Source: Promethearchaeota archaeon (GTDB taxonomy: Archaea; Asgardarchaeota; Lokiarchaeia; Sigynarchaeales; SOKP01). Taken from it: DNA of 15,898 bases. Location: the NCBI GenBank assembly GCA_016839425.1, contig JAEOUI010000267.1, positions 1-15,898 on the forward strand. The letters run 5' to 3'. The notes beneath the pieces were generated by a model. The model had not been told where the DNA came from. It did not search any database and saw nothing but the letters and a program-made list of their open reading frames with translations. Shown here piece after piece: positions 6,966-15,124 of the stretch (position 1 is its first letter; each line of letters starts with the position of its first letter). A program made the translations under genes and the position numbers.

Positions 6966-8348
6966 ATGAAAGAATTCGGTAGAAAACTCGAAGACCTGAT
7001 GAGAAAGATTCGCAAACTACCTTCCATAAACAAGGAAGAGATTTTAGCCATAATCCAGGATCTCCAAAGAGCAATGCTCGAGGCGGATGTTAAAGTGGAC
7101 CTAGTCTTCGAGATGACTGAAAATATTAAAAAAGCAGCAATGAACACCAAGCTACAAAAAGCCAAGCGTAAGGACTTCGTAATCAAACTCGTACACGACG
7201 AACTGATACGCGTCCTGGGAGGAAGGAAAACGCCCATAAGGATCAAGCCAGGGAAGAAGAATGTCATCTTACTCGTGGGAATTCAAGGTTCGGGAAAAAC
7301 AACGACGGTTGGCAAGCTTGCTTACCATTTTAAAAGCAAGGGATTTAAGGTCGCAGCCCTTACTACCGACACGTGGCGTCCAGGGGCATACGACCAGTTA
7401 GTGCAACTCACGAAACAAATTGGAGTGGAAACTTACGGTAATCCGAACGAAAATAACGCTCTAAAAATCGCCGTGAAAGAAACGAAAAAAGCAATTAACG
7501 ACGGAAACGACATCGTTATCGTGGATACTGCGGGCAGGCATAAGGAAGAAAAGGAGCTGATCGAAGAGATGAAAAAGATAGAAGCCGCCTTGAAACCGAA
7601 CGAGGTCATACTTGTCATCGACGGAACATTGGGTCAACAAGCTTTTAACCAAGCCCAGGAGTTCGCAAACGCAACTAATATTGGTTCCATCATAGTTACC
7701 AAGCTAGATGGTACCGCTAAGGGCGGTGGTGCCCTTTCTGCTTGTGCTGCCACGAAATCGTCCATAAGATTCACGGGAATGGGAGAGAAAATCGAGGAAT
7801 TAGAGGAATTTGATCCAACAGATTTTGTAGGAAACTTGCTAGGCATAGCAAATTTAGAAGCTCTCGTTAAAAAAGTGCAAGAGTCAGAAGCCATGGCAGA
7901 TCCAGAGCTTCAAAAAAGGATGCTTCACGGTAAGTTCACGCTCGATGACTTATGTACCCTGCTCAAGAACATGAAAAAATTAGGAAAAATGAAAAATATT
8001 CTTGGAATGATGGGGGGTGGTAACATTCCCGACGCCTTGAAAGAGGACGCAGAAAAGAACATTCAAAAATGGGAAGTGATATTAAATTCTCTTACCCAAT
8101 ACGAAAAGGAAAACCCTTTAATTATCAAAAAGGAACGAAAAAGAAGGATCCACAGGGGTGCTGGTGTAGAATACGCAGAGATCAATCGAATGCTCGATCA
8201 ATACAAGCAGATGAAAAAAATGATGAAATCATTCGGTAAAATGGCGAAAAAAGGCAAGGGAGGAAAGGGGGCGTTCCCAGGAAAAGGACTCCCCCCAGGA
8301 TTTGGTGGAAAAGGCATGGGAGACCTATTCAGAAAATTTGCTGGATAA
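6966..8348 (+). CDS. srp54: Signal recognition particle GTPase SRP54
   Basis: This is the SRP protein that binds signal peptides and SRP RNA and docks with FtsY. The 460 residues comprise the N helical bundle (1-90), the G domain and the M domain (about 310-430). G-domain motifs are GIQGSGKTT (105-113), TTDTWRPGA (133-141), DTAGRH (187-192), TKLDGTAKGGG (245-255) and GMGE (271-274). The M domain carries the RNA-binding stretch RKRRIHRGAG followed by NRMLDQYKQMKKMM. The tail after 425 is rich in Gly, Lys and Pro and ends MGDLFRKFAG. The ATG at 6966 begins the N domain at the usual place; the ATG at 6956 is in another frame. GC content is far above that of the neighbours (about 45-50% in the G domain), as expected for a highly expressed conserved gene. 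The next gene, trmY-like, starts 36 bases downstream. Confidence 0.97.
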   Translation: MKEFGRKLEDLMRKIRKLPSINKEEILAIIQDLQRAMLEADVKVDLVFEMTENIKKAAMNTKLQKAKRKDFVIKLVHDELIRVLGGRKTPIRIKPGKKNVILLVGIQGSGKTTTVGKLAYHFKSKGFKVAALTTDTWRPGAYDQLVQLTKQIGVETYGNPNENNALKIAVKETKKAINDGNDIVIVDTAGRHKEEKELIEEMKKIEAALKPNEVILVIDGTLGQQAFNQAQEFANATNIGSIIVTKLDGTAKGGGALSACAATKSSIRFTGMGEKIEELEEFDPTDFVGNLLGIANLEALVKKVQESEAMADPELQKRMLHGKFTLDDLCTLLKNMKKLGKMKNILGMMGGGNIPDALKEDAEKNIQKWEVILNSLTQYEKENPLIIKKERKRRIHRGAGVEYAEINRMLDQYKQMKKMMKSFGKMAKKGKGGKGAFPGKGLPPGFGGKGMGDLFRKFAG

Positions 8349-8384
8349 TAAAAACAAAGAATTTCACTCTTCTCGTTGATAATC

Positions 8385-9059
8385 TTGACGACTTTCTTAA
8401 TCCTTATAGATTCTTTATCTAAATATGATAAAAAGGATATTGACGAAGGTGAAACTCCCCAAGATGTGTACGAGATTTGTAGTATAATAAGAACTTCTTT
8501 TTGTACATCGTATGGCATAAATAAGCAAAATGATTTATACATTTTCATCCAAAATAATAATTCTATCATAAAATTCGAAGGAAATAACTTAAGATATTTG
8601 GGACCAGACGAAAGGAGTCAAGCGTTATTGCTAAAAAAAGGCATGGATAAATCTCAAATAAATGAAGGTTTCTGGATTAAATCTACACCAGGTATATCGG
8701 TCAAAAAATTTCAAGAAAACGATGATATTATAGATTTTTTTATTTCGATAAAAAAATTAAAAATTGCTTTCGTTTGTAATTTTTCTTGGTTTACTAATGA
8801 AGAAATAAGCCAAGTAGAAAATAATAAGATAAGCATAGTTGATTTAGAGCAATTAAACAACATTTCCGACTATATTTTTATCTTAACAACAAAAAAGGAC
8901 TACTTCCTTACATTTACAAATAAATTAGCTAGGAACCATTCTTTAATTATAGATAATATTATTTTTGCAAGAATAACTATGATTAATAACTTGCCAGATA
9001 CGACTTTATATATTAACTTTTTAAACGATAGAAAAAGTGAAGAATTTGATCCTCGATAA
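8385..9059 (+). CDS. Divergent TrmY-like (DUF358) SPOUT methyltransferase homologue
   Basis: TrmY N1-methylates pseudouridine 54 in archaeal tRNAs using S-adenosylmethionine. Similarity is clearest in the middle: SIIKFEGNNLRYLGPDERSQ, which matches the family's IRFEGSELRYLxPDERS, and STPGISV, which matches STPGIYV. The N-terminus MTTFLILIDSLSK aligns with the family start, so I prefer the TTG at 8385 (224 residues) to the TTG at 8376. Two usual features are missing: the PGxxGRxD stretch after the first strand is replaced by EGETPQD, and the GDHIG-type glycine loop of the cofactor knot is replaced by TTKKDYF. The gene is very AT-rich (as low as 13% GC locally). It lies 36 bases behind srp54 and its last 23 bases overlap pyrC, so the two are probably co-translated. 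It may be a diverged enzyme or one that has lost methyl transfer. Confidence 0.7.
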   Translation: MTTFLILIDSLSKYDKKDIDEGETPQDVYEICSIIRTSFCTSYGINKQNDLYIFIQNNNSIIKFEGNNLRYLGPDERSQALLLKKGMDKSQINEGFWIKSTPGISVKKFQENDDIIDFFISIKKLKIAFVCNFSWFTNEEISQVENNKISIVDLEQLNNISDYIFILTTKKDYFLTFTNKLARNHSLIIDNIIFARITMINNLPDTTLYINFLNDRKSEEFDPR

Positions 9060-10434
9060 TTTGAAAGCATGTATTCATGGAAAAATTCAAAATGTTATGA
9101 TCTTTATCAAAGAAGGGATAATTGAAGATGTAAAAATTAACCCAAATAAGGCAGATGTTGATTCGATTATAAAGATCGATGAGGAAAATACATATATTGA
9201 TTGCGGAGGCAGGATAGGCATTCCAGGTATCATTGATATCCACTCTCATTTGAGAGATATGAAACAATCACATAAAGAAACATTTCAATCGGCAACAAGC
9301 GCTGCGGCATTTTCGGGCATAACAACGGTGTTTAACATGCCAAATACCGTTCCACCCGCAATAACAGCGAACCAAGTCAAGAATTGGATTGAAACGGCGA
9401 AAAATAAAATTAAAGTAGATGTGGGATTTATTTCTGGAGTTCCGAACGATATCAACGAAGAGGAAATGGAGAAAATAGTGAAACTAGGCGTTATAGGATT
9501 TAAAGTGTATCCACACGATTCTTTATCTGGAATAGATTGGATGAATCCTTCGAACATTCAAAAAATACTTCTATTTTCTTCAAAATTTCAAGTCATTATA
9601 TTTTTTCATCCCGATATCGCCCAAAATAAAAAAACCACCTATAAAAGATTTAACGAATATATAGAATCGGGAACTCCACCTCTTATAGCTCATGATATAA
9701 TTCACGATAAAGTAAACGAAGTAAAATTTATTGAATTTGTATTAGATAACTACAAAGAAATTATATCCCGTTCAGAAATCGATCAAGGCAACTTGCCGAT
9801 CGTTCACTTTTGTCATATAAGTGCCTCGTCAAGTTTTAAGCTCTTAAAAGAAAATATTTCTAAACTAGGGTATAAACAAAGGATTTCTTTTGAAATTACG
9901 CCACATCACTTGCTTTTATCAAGAGAACTGATACTTAATAACCCTGCCTATGGAAAAGTCATGCCACCATTGAGAACAAATGAAGATCAGGAATTTTTAC
10001 TCGACCAACTCACTTCTGGACAAGTTGATTTAGTAGGTACGGATCATGCTCCCCATACAATCCTCGAGAAATCCAGTCCATTTAAGGAAGCCCCTTCAGG
10101 TTTTCCTGGTTTTGAAACATATCCCTTACTGCTTTTAGATTCAATACCCATGAATGTTTTTGTAAAATTTTCTTCTGAAAATCCAGCAAAAATATTTGGA
10201 TTAACCAATAAAGGATATATACGAAAAGGTTATAACGCAGATATTGCGATTATTGAAAAGGTTCCTCATTATAAAATAGACTCAAAAAAATTTAAAACAA
10301 TGGCAAAATATTCGCCTTTCGATGACTGGAAAACTTCCATAAAAATTTGGAAAGTATTTTTGAAAGGAAAAGAAATAAATCGAGAAGATTCGGATTTTAA
10401 TGGTCAAGTATTGTTAGGAACAAAAACATCTTAA
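9037..10434 (+). CDS. pyrC: Dihydroorotase
   Basis: Dihydroorotase closes carbamoyl-aspartate to dihydroorotate in pyrimidine synthesis. The 465-residue amidohydrolase shows IDIHSHLRD with H69/H71 metal ligands and R73. GFKVY holds K156, the likely carboxylated lysine bridging two zinc ions. The later ligands are H191 (FFHPD) and H260 (HFCHISA). FEITPHHL follows, and GTDHAPH carries the catalytic D336. NMPNT (100-104) is the substrate-binding asparagine region. The pattern fits class I dihydroorotase better than allantoinase or hydantoinase, although the gene is not beside other pyr genes. It is somewhat longer than most archaeal PyrC. The GTG at 9037 overlaps the trmY-like gene by 23 bases and gives a natural MKNLILDN start. 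The next gene lies 134 bases downstream. Confidence 0.9.
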   Translation: MKNLILDNLKACIHGKIQNVMIFIKEGIIEDVKINPNKADVDSIIKIDEENTYIDCGGRIGIPGIIDIHSHLRDMKQSHKETFQSATSAAAFSGITTVFNMPNTVPPAITANQVKNWIETAKNKIKVDVGFISGVPNDINEEEMEKIVKLGVIGFKVYPHDSLSGIDWMNPSNIQKILLFSSKFQVIIFFHPDIAQNKKTTYKRFNEYIESGTPPLIAHDIIHDKVNEVKFIEFVLDNYKEIISRSEIDQGNLPIVHFCHISASSSFKLLKENISKLGYKQRISFEITPHHLLLSRELILNNPAYGKVMPPLRTNEDQEFLLDQLTSGQVDLVGTDHAPHTILEKSSPFKEAPSGFPGFETYPLLLLDSIPMNVFVKFSSENPAKIFGLTNKGYIRKGYNADIAIIEKVPHYKIDSKKFKTMAKYSPFDDWKTSIKIWKVFLKGKEINREDSDFNGQVLLGTKTS

Positions 10435-10568
10435 AGCAGGTTTTAACAGTTTATTAATAAAGAGTGTTATGTTTTAGGAATTCGTAGATACACACTTTCA
10501 ATACAAAGATTCATTACATTTAGTTGAATAGATCAAATCAATAAAAAATACTTTAAAGCTTTCTAATA

Positions 10569-11201
10569 ATGTCGTCGAAAGAAGAAATCACTATTGAGGA
10601 TGGTACCTTACTTGTCAAGTTTGCCCGAGATAACATAGAATATTACCTCAAAAATAAACACAAGATGACCGTTCCAAGCGAAATTAAACAAAAATTTGGA
10701 AATAAATACGGTGCGTTCGTAACCTTGAATCAGACAAAAGTTTCGGGAAATCCTCTTCGTGGTTGTATTGGCTACATAGAACCTCGTTTTGAATTGTTTG
10801 AGGTGGTTCACCGAGTGTCCATAAGCTCAGCTATCGAGGATCCACGCTTTGCTCCCGTAACTTTTGGAGAAATGGACGATATCGTGATTGAAATATCGAT
10901 TCTCACGCCTCCAGAATTAATTATAGTTGATAAACCCGAAGAATACCTGCAAAAGATTGTCATCGGTAGGGATGGGCTCATTGCCGAAAGGGGGGCAAGA
11001 AGAGGACTCCTTTTACCTCAAGTCCCCGTGGATCACGATCGAAATTGGACGGTAAAAGAATTTTTAAACCACACCTGTCAGAAAGCAATGCTCCCAAGCA
11101 ACGCTTGGAAGGAAAAAGAAACTAAAATTTACGCTTTTCAAGCCATTCTTTTCGAAGAAACCGAACCTAGAGGGAAGATCGTGAGAAAATTCATAAATTA
11201 A
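10569..11201 (+). CDS. AMMECR1-domain protein
   Basis: This is a 210-residue AMMECR1 family protein, cytosolic and conserved across archaea and eukaryotes. Its molecular function is not established; in many genomes it neighbours MEMO and radical-SAM genes. The hallmark LRGCIGY is at about residues 63-69. Also present are the SAIEDPRFAPVT segment, the ISILTPPE strand, IGRDGLIAERGARRGLLLPQVP and a C-terminal TKIYAFQAILFEE. The whole domain is intact and the length is normal. The ATG is preceded by AATAAAAAATA centred about 24 bases upstream, a possible leaderless-type TATA box. GC content is near 50% in places, much above its neighbours. It converges on the membrane-protein gene 49 bases away. 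No MEMO homologue is in the window. Confidence 0.95.
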   Translation: MSSKEEITIEDGTLLVKFARDNIEYYLKNKHKMTVPSEIKQKFGNKYGAFVTLNQTKVSGNPLRGCIGYIEPRFELFEVVHRVSISSAIEDPRFAPVTFGEMDDIVIEISILTPPELIIVDKPEEYLQKIVIGRDGLIAERGARRGLLLPQVPVDHDRNWTVKEFLNHTCQKAMLPSNAWKEKETKIYAFQAILFEETEPRGKIVRKFIN

Positions 11202-11225
11202 AAGTTAATACCAAATAATATTGTT

Positions 11226-11242
11226 AAAAAAAAATAAAAAAA
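11226..11242 (-). terminator. T-rich terminator of the four-helix membrane protein gene
   Basis: On the minus strand the sequence directly after the TAA stop of the 11251-11751 gene holds a tract of sixteen T broken by one A. Such U-rich tracts act as intrinsic archaeal terminators. On the plus strand it reads as an A-tract, so it would serve only the minus-strand gene; nothing comparable is seen for AMMECR1. Confidence 0.5.
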
Positions 11243-11250
11243 TAGTATTT

Positions 11251-11751
11251 TTATACAAAAGCTCCAATTATAGCTATACCACCACCAACGAAGGGCAGGA
11301 TAAAACCAACAGAGAAACCCATATTGTCCCAAAACTCCATAGCACGGAGAAGATCAACAGGGTATCCAAGTACTGTAGTGTGATATGAAGCTACAAAATC
11401 TATATCTAAAAAAGTAAAATAAAGCAAAAGTGGAGCCACTATAAGCATTATTCCACCTAAAATAAAAGCAGCAGGATTATTATCTCCCTTAGCTTTAGCA
11501 CCAGAAGCGAATAGTATTACCATTGCGAGCAATATAATAATAGTAGAAACAAATCCCCAGGTTTGCAAAGTAGAATTGTCAAACCAACCTGTTTGCGTAT
11601 CTCCATCGCCTATTTTTATAGTGAATAAAGTCCACATCCATACATATATTGTCGCATTAGAGTCATCTCTGAAAGCAACAGGTGTAACAATAGATATTAA
11701 AGCTAATATTCCTGCAAGAATAGCTAGGATATATCCCTTGTTATTTGCCAT
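11251..11751 (-). CDS. Four-helix integral membrane protein of unknown function
   Basis: I do not recognise a named family. The 166 residues have four predicted membrane helices at about 7-27, 68-86, 93-113 and 147-166. An approximately 40-residue loop lies between helices 1 and 2 and is rich in Trp, Thr, Asn and Asp (NATIYVWMWTLF, GDGDTQTGWFDNS). A short basic loop AKAKGDNN separates helices 2 and 3. The positive-inside rule suggests that the N-terminus and the AKAKGDNN loop are cytosolic and the Trp-rich loop is outside. The start ATG has AGAGG about 10 bases upstream. A perfect 13-bp inverted repeat covers this region and is listed separately. A TATA-like CTTTAAATACG lies at 11812-11822, which would put transcription start near 11791. 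The gene is divergent from the aldolase-kinase gene. Confidence 0.8.
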   Translation of the reverse strand: MANNKGYILAILAGILALISIVTPVAFRDDSNATIYVWMWTLFTIKIGDGDTQTGWFDNSTLQTWGFVSTIIILLAMVILFASGAKAKGDNNPAAFILGGIMLIVAPLLLYFTFLDIDFVASYHTTVLGYPVDLLRAMEFWDNMGFSVGFILPFVGGGIAIIGAFV

Positions 11752-11802
11752 TTTATTAAACCTCTATTTTTTAAAAAACCTACTTGTATAGGTTTAATAA
11801 AA
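11751..11802. repeat. Perfect 13-bp inverted repeat over RBS and start codon
   Basis: The left arm TTTTATTAAACCT (11751-11763) and right arm AGGTTTAATAAAA (11790-11802) are exact reverse complements separated by 26 bases. On the minus strand the left arm contains the Shine-Dalgarno AGG and runs into the A of the ATG of the membrane-protein gene. The right arm lies at the predicted transcription start. It could be a two-site operator, or an RNA stem hiding the ribosome site if transcription starts further upstream. Confidence 0.7.
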
Positions 11803-12049
11803 TTGTTTTTTCGTATTTAAAGCTTTACGATTTTATTATATTAAATTTAATAATGGATTCCTTACTGAATATAAAACTTATTCATCATTATAAATAAAAT
11901 AACATTATCTAGAAACTTTAATAACGATTGACAATCTAATATTATTTTAAGCGAGTTGAGAGTGATGAAAAGTTTTATAGACGATTATATAATCCCTCAG
12001 AAGAGTTAAAATTAGTATTTTTTCATATAAAAATAAAAATATCAATACC
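11803..12049. other. Divergent AT-rich intergenic region
   Basis: These 247 bases separate the membrane-protein gene (-) from the aldolase-kinase gene (+). Seen are the minus-strand TATA candidate at 11812-11822, a 14-bp AT palindrome TATTAAATTTAATA (11839-11852), and plus-strand TATA candidates ATTATATAATC (11984-11993) and CATATAAAAATA (12024-12035). There is no credible gene or structured RNA. Confidence 0.45.
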
Positions 12050-14101
12050 ATGTCAAATATTAAAAAAATTAGAGGAATCATTTGTCCAACCATTACATTT
12101 TTTGATAAAAATTATAAAATTAACAAGGAGTTAAATTCCTTGCTTTTTAGACACACTTGCTTGAACGGAGCTGGTAGCCTTTTATTATTTGGTACTACAG
12201 GGGAGGGGGTTTATTTTTCAAATAAAATCGATGAAAAGAGTAGTTTAATTAAATTAGCTTACGAAATAACAAAAAAAGAAATACCAATTATCACGGGCAT
12301 TTTTGGAAACAATCCAGAAATTATCTTAGACGAAATTGAAACATTAGGAAAGAAATTCAAGCATCTATCGTTTATGATCCCACCTCCCTTAGAATTCAAA
12401 GAAGAAGATGGATTAAAAAGTTATTATGAGCAAATTTTCGAAAATTTCAGCTTGGAGAATAAAATAATACTTTACAACAATCCAAACCTTTTTTTTAACA
12501 ATAATATTTCTCCGATTCTACTTTCAGTATTAAGAGAATTTCCCAATTTGATTGGAATTAAAGATTCTTCTGATAAATTCGGAAATTATAAGGGATATAT
12601 AGAAAATTTAGGAGAAGACTTCTTAGTATGTTGCGGTAAAGAAAGACACTTTTCTCATTTTCTTCAATTAATTCCCAAAGAATTAAGAAATTATGCAGGA
12701 TTGGTACCAAGCCTTGGAAACTTAGTGAATATATGCTCGAAATTATATCAGGCCGCTTTAAAAGACGATCCTTTGGAAATTGAAAAATGTCAGGTGGATA
12801 TTAACGATTTTCGAGAAAAAATTTTTGGCAATCAGGACCTTGCAGGTAAACAACAGAGAGGTCTCAAATATGCTTTTCATTACTTGTATAAAACATCCAT
12901 TAAAACACCATTCGATGTTGCAATGACCGTCTCACCTGATTTTGATATCTCTTTAGAAGAGGTGGCAATGGATAGGATCAAAGCAACTGTACGATACCTC
13001 TTGAATCTAAATTACATTGAGAAACTTTATCCAATTGAAGAAAAATATTATAGCTTTAACGATATAAAGACTATACTCTCAAATGTAGAAATATTAAAAA
13101 ACTTGGGCGATTTAAAAAGACTTAGAGGGCCTTATGAGAGGATTGGACGGCAAAATACGATTTTTCGACTTAAATTTGAACAAGATATTATTCTTAAATG
13201 TATAGATAGCTCATTCAGGATTGAGGATAATATTTGTGGAGAAAAATTACTCTTTCCTTTCTTAGATGGAACTCTTGATATAAATGCTCCAGAAATTAGA
13301 GCAGAGATAAAAAAAATTATTTTAAAACCTCAAGGAAGATATATTTTTTCCTCTCAGAATCCTCCTCTCTTACCCGTTGGTGATTTGATCTTTTTCGATG
13401 AGAGTAAAGAAATCTTGCCTTGCGTCTATTCCTTACATCCATACATCCAAGGAAAACCACTTTATTTCTATTTAAAAGGGTTAAATGAAGAAAAGATCTC
13501 CTTAGACGCACCTAAATTATTAAATTTATTTAATAGCTTGGGGAGAAATCTTGGCAAACTTCATAGTATAAAGTTCAATGCTTTCTATGAAAAAATTACA
13601 GATATATCAAAAAAATCTGCCAAGAAGAATTGGTCAGAGATTTTTAACAATGAACTCGAAAGAATCTTAAATTCCTTAAAAAATAACAAATTTGAATTTA
13701 TTGATAAAATTAAAACTTATTTCAATGATAATTTTTCTTTAATCGAAGAAGAAGAAGATCCAATTGCCATTCACAACGATTTTAGCGAAAGAAATATTAT
13801 CGTTAAAGAAGAACCTACTTCAATCCGATTTAATGGTATAATTAATCTAGATAATTGGAAAATTGGCGTAAAAGCTCAAGATTTCATTTATATATATTTT
13901 CTCACCCAAAACTTATCTATATGCTCAGAACTCAGGTCAACATTTCACGACGGTTATGGAAAAACAAATACTTTAACCCTCAATCAAGATTTTTTGAAAA
14001 AGATTGAAATTTACACAATAAAAAGTCAGTTAGAAGAATTAAATAGAAATCCTATGAACGAACGAGCCTTATATTACTTGAAAAATCACCTTTCACTCTA
14101 A
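12050..14101 (+). CDS. Fusion of DHDPS/NAL-type aldolase and APH-type small-molecule kinase
   Basis: This is one uninterrupted frame of 683 residues. Residues 1-320 are a class I pyruvate-type aldolase of the dihydrodipicolinate synthase/N-acetylneuraminate lyase family. The carboxylate-binding GTTGEG is at 48-53, the catalytic tyrosine Y142 in YNNP, and the Schiff-base lysine K171 in GIKDSS. From about 340 comes an aminoglycoside-phosphotransferase/choline-kinase-like fold. Its nucleotide-loop region is ERIGRQNTIFRLKF (363-376), a candidate ATP-binding lysine is K383, the catalytic loop HNDFSERN (575-582) holds D577 and N582, and the metal-binding DNW holds D601. Both halves keep their catalytic residues. 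Usual single-domain aldolases are about 300 residues. The substrate of neither half can be read from the sequence; it is more likely a sugar acid or sialic-acid-like compound than lysine synthesis, since the gene stands alone. The start ATG follows a TATA-like box at 12024-12035. The stop is TAA. Confidence 0.88.
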   Translation: MSNIKKIRGIICPTITFFDKNYKINKELNSLLFRHTCLNGAGSLLLFGTTGEGVYFSNKIDEKSSLIKLAYEITKKEIPIITGIFGNNPEIILDEIETLGKKFKHLSFMIPPPLEFKEEDGLKSYYEQIFENFSLENKIILYNNPNLFFNNNISPILLSVLREFPNLIGIKDSSDKFGNYKGYIENLGEDFLVCCGKERHFSHFLQLIPKELRNYAGLVPSLGNLVNICSKLYQAALKDDPLEIEKCQVDINDFREKIFGNQDLAGKQQRGLKYAFHYLYKTSIKTPFDVAMTVSPDFDISLEEVAMDRIKATVRYLLNLNYIEKLYPIEEKYYSFNDIKTILSNVEILKNLGDLKRLRGPYERIGRQNTIFRLKFEQDIILKCIDSSFRIEDNICGEKLLFPFLDGTLDINAPEIRAEIKKIILKPQGRYIFSSQNPPLLPVGDLIFFDESKEILPCVYSLHPYIQGKPLYFYLKGLNEEKISLDAPKLLNLFNSLGRNLGKLHSIKFNAFYEKITDISKKSAKKNWSEIFNNELERILNSLKNNKFEFIDKIKTYFNDNFSLIEEEEDPIAIHNDFSERNIIVKEEPTSIRFNGIINLDNWKIGVKAQDFIYIYFLTQNLSICSELRSTFHDGYGKTNTLTLNQDFLKKIEIYTIKSQLEELNRNPMNERALYYLKNHLSL

Positions 14102-14130
14102 AAAGAAAAGAAAGTCGAATTTTAAGATCT

Positions 14131-14484
14131 TTATTCGTATAACACACAGACAGCTAAAGAATAATTCCAAGGTGCCCTAGAACCATCATAAATCAAGCTT
14201 TTAACTTCGTCGGAAGCATCCTTTCCAGAGTGTTTATTAAAAACCTGCCATCCAAGCTTGCCAATCGAATCTTCGTCTAGCAAGAACTCATCAAATTTTT
14301 CCTTGATACCACCCCAATATATGGATTTTAAATCCATTATTTCCTTTAGGTCTGACAAGCTTAATAAGCCTTCTTTTACTAAATTTTCAGTCACTTGTGG
14401 GAAAAACTCGCTAAATTTAGATGAAACATCTTGGGGTGCACCAATATTTCTATTGTATAAAAATACTATTCCTATCGCTTTCAT
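14131..14484 (-). CDS. Hypothetical protein, 117 aa
   Basis: I do not recognise this protein. It starts with a hydrophobic strand (MKAIGIVFLYN) and ends with another (YSLAVCVLYE). Between them are two charged, mainly helical regions, including KFSEFFPQVTENLVKEGLLSL and a Trp-Gly motif YWGGIKEKFDEFLLDEDS. The composition is acidic, with no membrane segment, signal peptide or cysteine cluster. The outer strands suggest a small alpha/beta fold, possibly one sheet with edge strands at the two termini. The ATG at 14484 is preceded in frame by TGA, so the start is well bounded. The gene converges on the aldolase-kinase gene with 29 bases between. It lies 93 bases downstream of the longin-like gene on the same strand and may share its function. 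Confidence 0.6.
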   Translation of the reverse strand: MKAIGIVFLYNRNIGAPQDVSSKFSEFFPQVTENLVKEGLLSLSDLKEIMDLKSIYWGGIKEKFDEFLLDEDSIGKLGWQVFNKHSGKDASDEVKSLIYDGSRAPWNYSLAVCVLYE

Positions 14485-14577
14485 TACAATTCATTGATTT
14501 AATTTAAGTATATTTTTTTATGTAAGTATTTAGCTATTAAATTATAGATTATATTTTATAATATCGCTTGAATATAA

Positions 14578-14994
14578 TTACATGTTATCGAAAAAGCTTT
14601 GAACCCGTTTCTCTGCGTTTTGAGTTTGTGTTAAAACTTCGTCAAAATCGGCAAAAAATTCTATATCATTATTCCAATTGCATATTACATCTTCTGGATA
14701 TCGCTCAAAAAATTTATTTGAAACGATATCTAATTCGGTCATTACTTTTTTGTCCTTTATTTTTGGGCTTGAAGTAGCAATAAATAAGAAATTATTTTTT
14801 TTAACGATACTAAAGCGCTTGTCTTTAATTTCAAAATTGGAGAGCCCTCCTTCGGCAAGTTCTTCTGCAAAAGAATTTAAAGCACTCATTAACATAGCAA
14901 ATAATTGTTCATCTAACTTTTTATTACCGACTTTTTGAAATACAGCTACTCCACAATCAGTTAATATCCAAATGTCTTCAATAATTTGAGGCAT
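14578..14994 (-). CDS. Longin-like domain protein (Asgard type)
   Basis: The 138 residues follow the longin/roadblock-like pattern: strand DIWILTDCGVAVFQ, helix QLFAMLMSALNSFAEELAEG, strands NFEIKDKRFSIVKK and NFLFIATSSP, and helix KVMTELDIVSNKFFERYP. A C-terminal helix rich in Gln, Asn and Glu follows. In eukaryotes longin domains occur in SNAREs, adaptor subunits and GTPase regulators. In Asgard archaea similar stand-alone proteins are abundant and thought to work with small GTPases. Here this is inferred from fold pattern only; no residue is diagnostic. It is cytosolic, with no membrane anchor. The start ATG has AGAGG about 11 bases upstream. The neighbours are an orphan gene downstream and a seven-helix membrane protein upstream, all on the minus strand. 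No small GTPase gene lies in the window. Confidence 0.62.
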   Translation of the reverse strand: MPQIIEDIWILTDCGVAVFQKVGNKKLDEQLFAMLMSALNSFAEELAEGGLSNFEIKDKRFSIVKKNNFLFIATSSPKIKDKKVMTELDIVSNKFFERYPEDVICNWNNDIEFFADFDEVLTQTQNAEKRVQSFFDNM

Positions 14995-15124
14995 AATAAA
15001 ATAACCTCTGAAGTTTTTTAAATTATATCTATAAGTATTAATAGATAATTCGATTATTTATTTATATATTTAATTAGTATGATGCAAAGGAGAAAGAAAA
15101 GAGGAATTTTTGGAGGAATAATTT
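14995..15124. other. AT-rich intergenic region before the longin-like gene
   Basis: The region holds the Shine-Dalgarno AGAGG of the longin-like gene (near 15005-15009) and the 3' end of the upstream seven-helix gene with its hairpin. A 22-codon plus-strand frame starting at 15080 runs into that hairpin and is not credible. Nothing else is seen. Confidence 0.4.

Noticed and set aside
6962..7267. Minus-strand frame opposite the start of srp54
   Set aside because: Antisense shadow of the conserved N and G domains of srp54; no independent support.
7433..7894. Minus-strand frames inside srp54
   Set aside because: Several overlapping shadows of the GTPase domain in other frames, with no start signals or recognisable products.
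11839..11852. AT palindrome TATTAAATTTAATA
   Set aside because: Palindromes of A and T only are expected often in such AT-rich spacer DNA.
11957..12003. Possible C/D box small RNA (GTGATGA ... CTCAG)
   Set aside because: The first motif fits box C, but no proper CTGA box D or inner boxes follow, and no stem brackets them.
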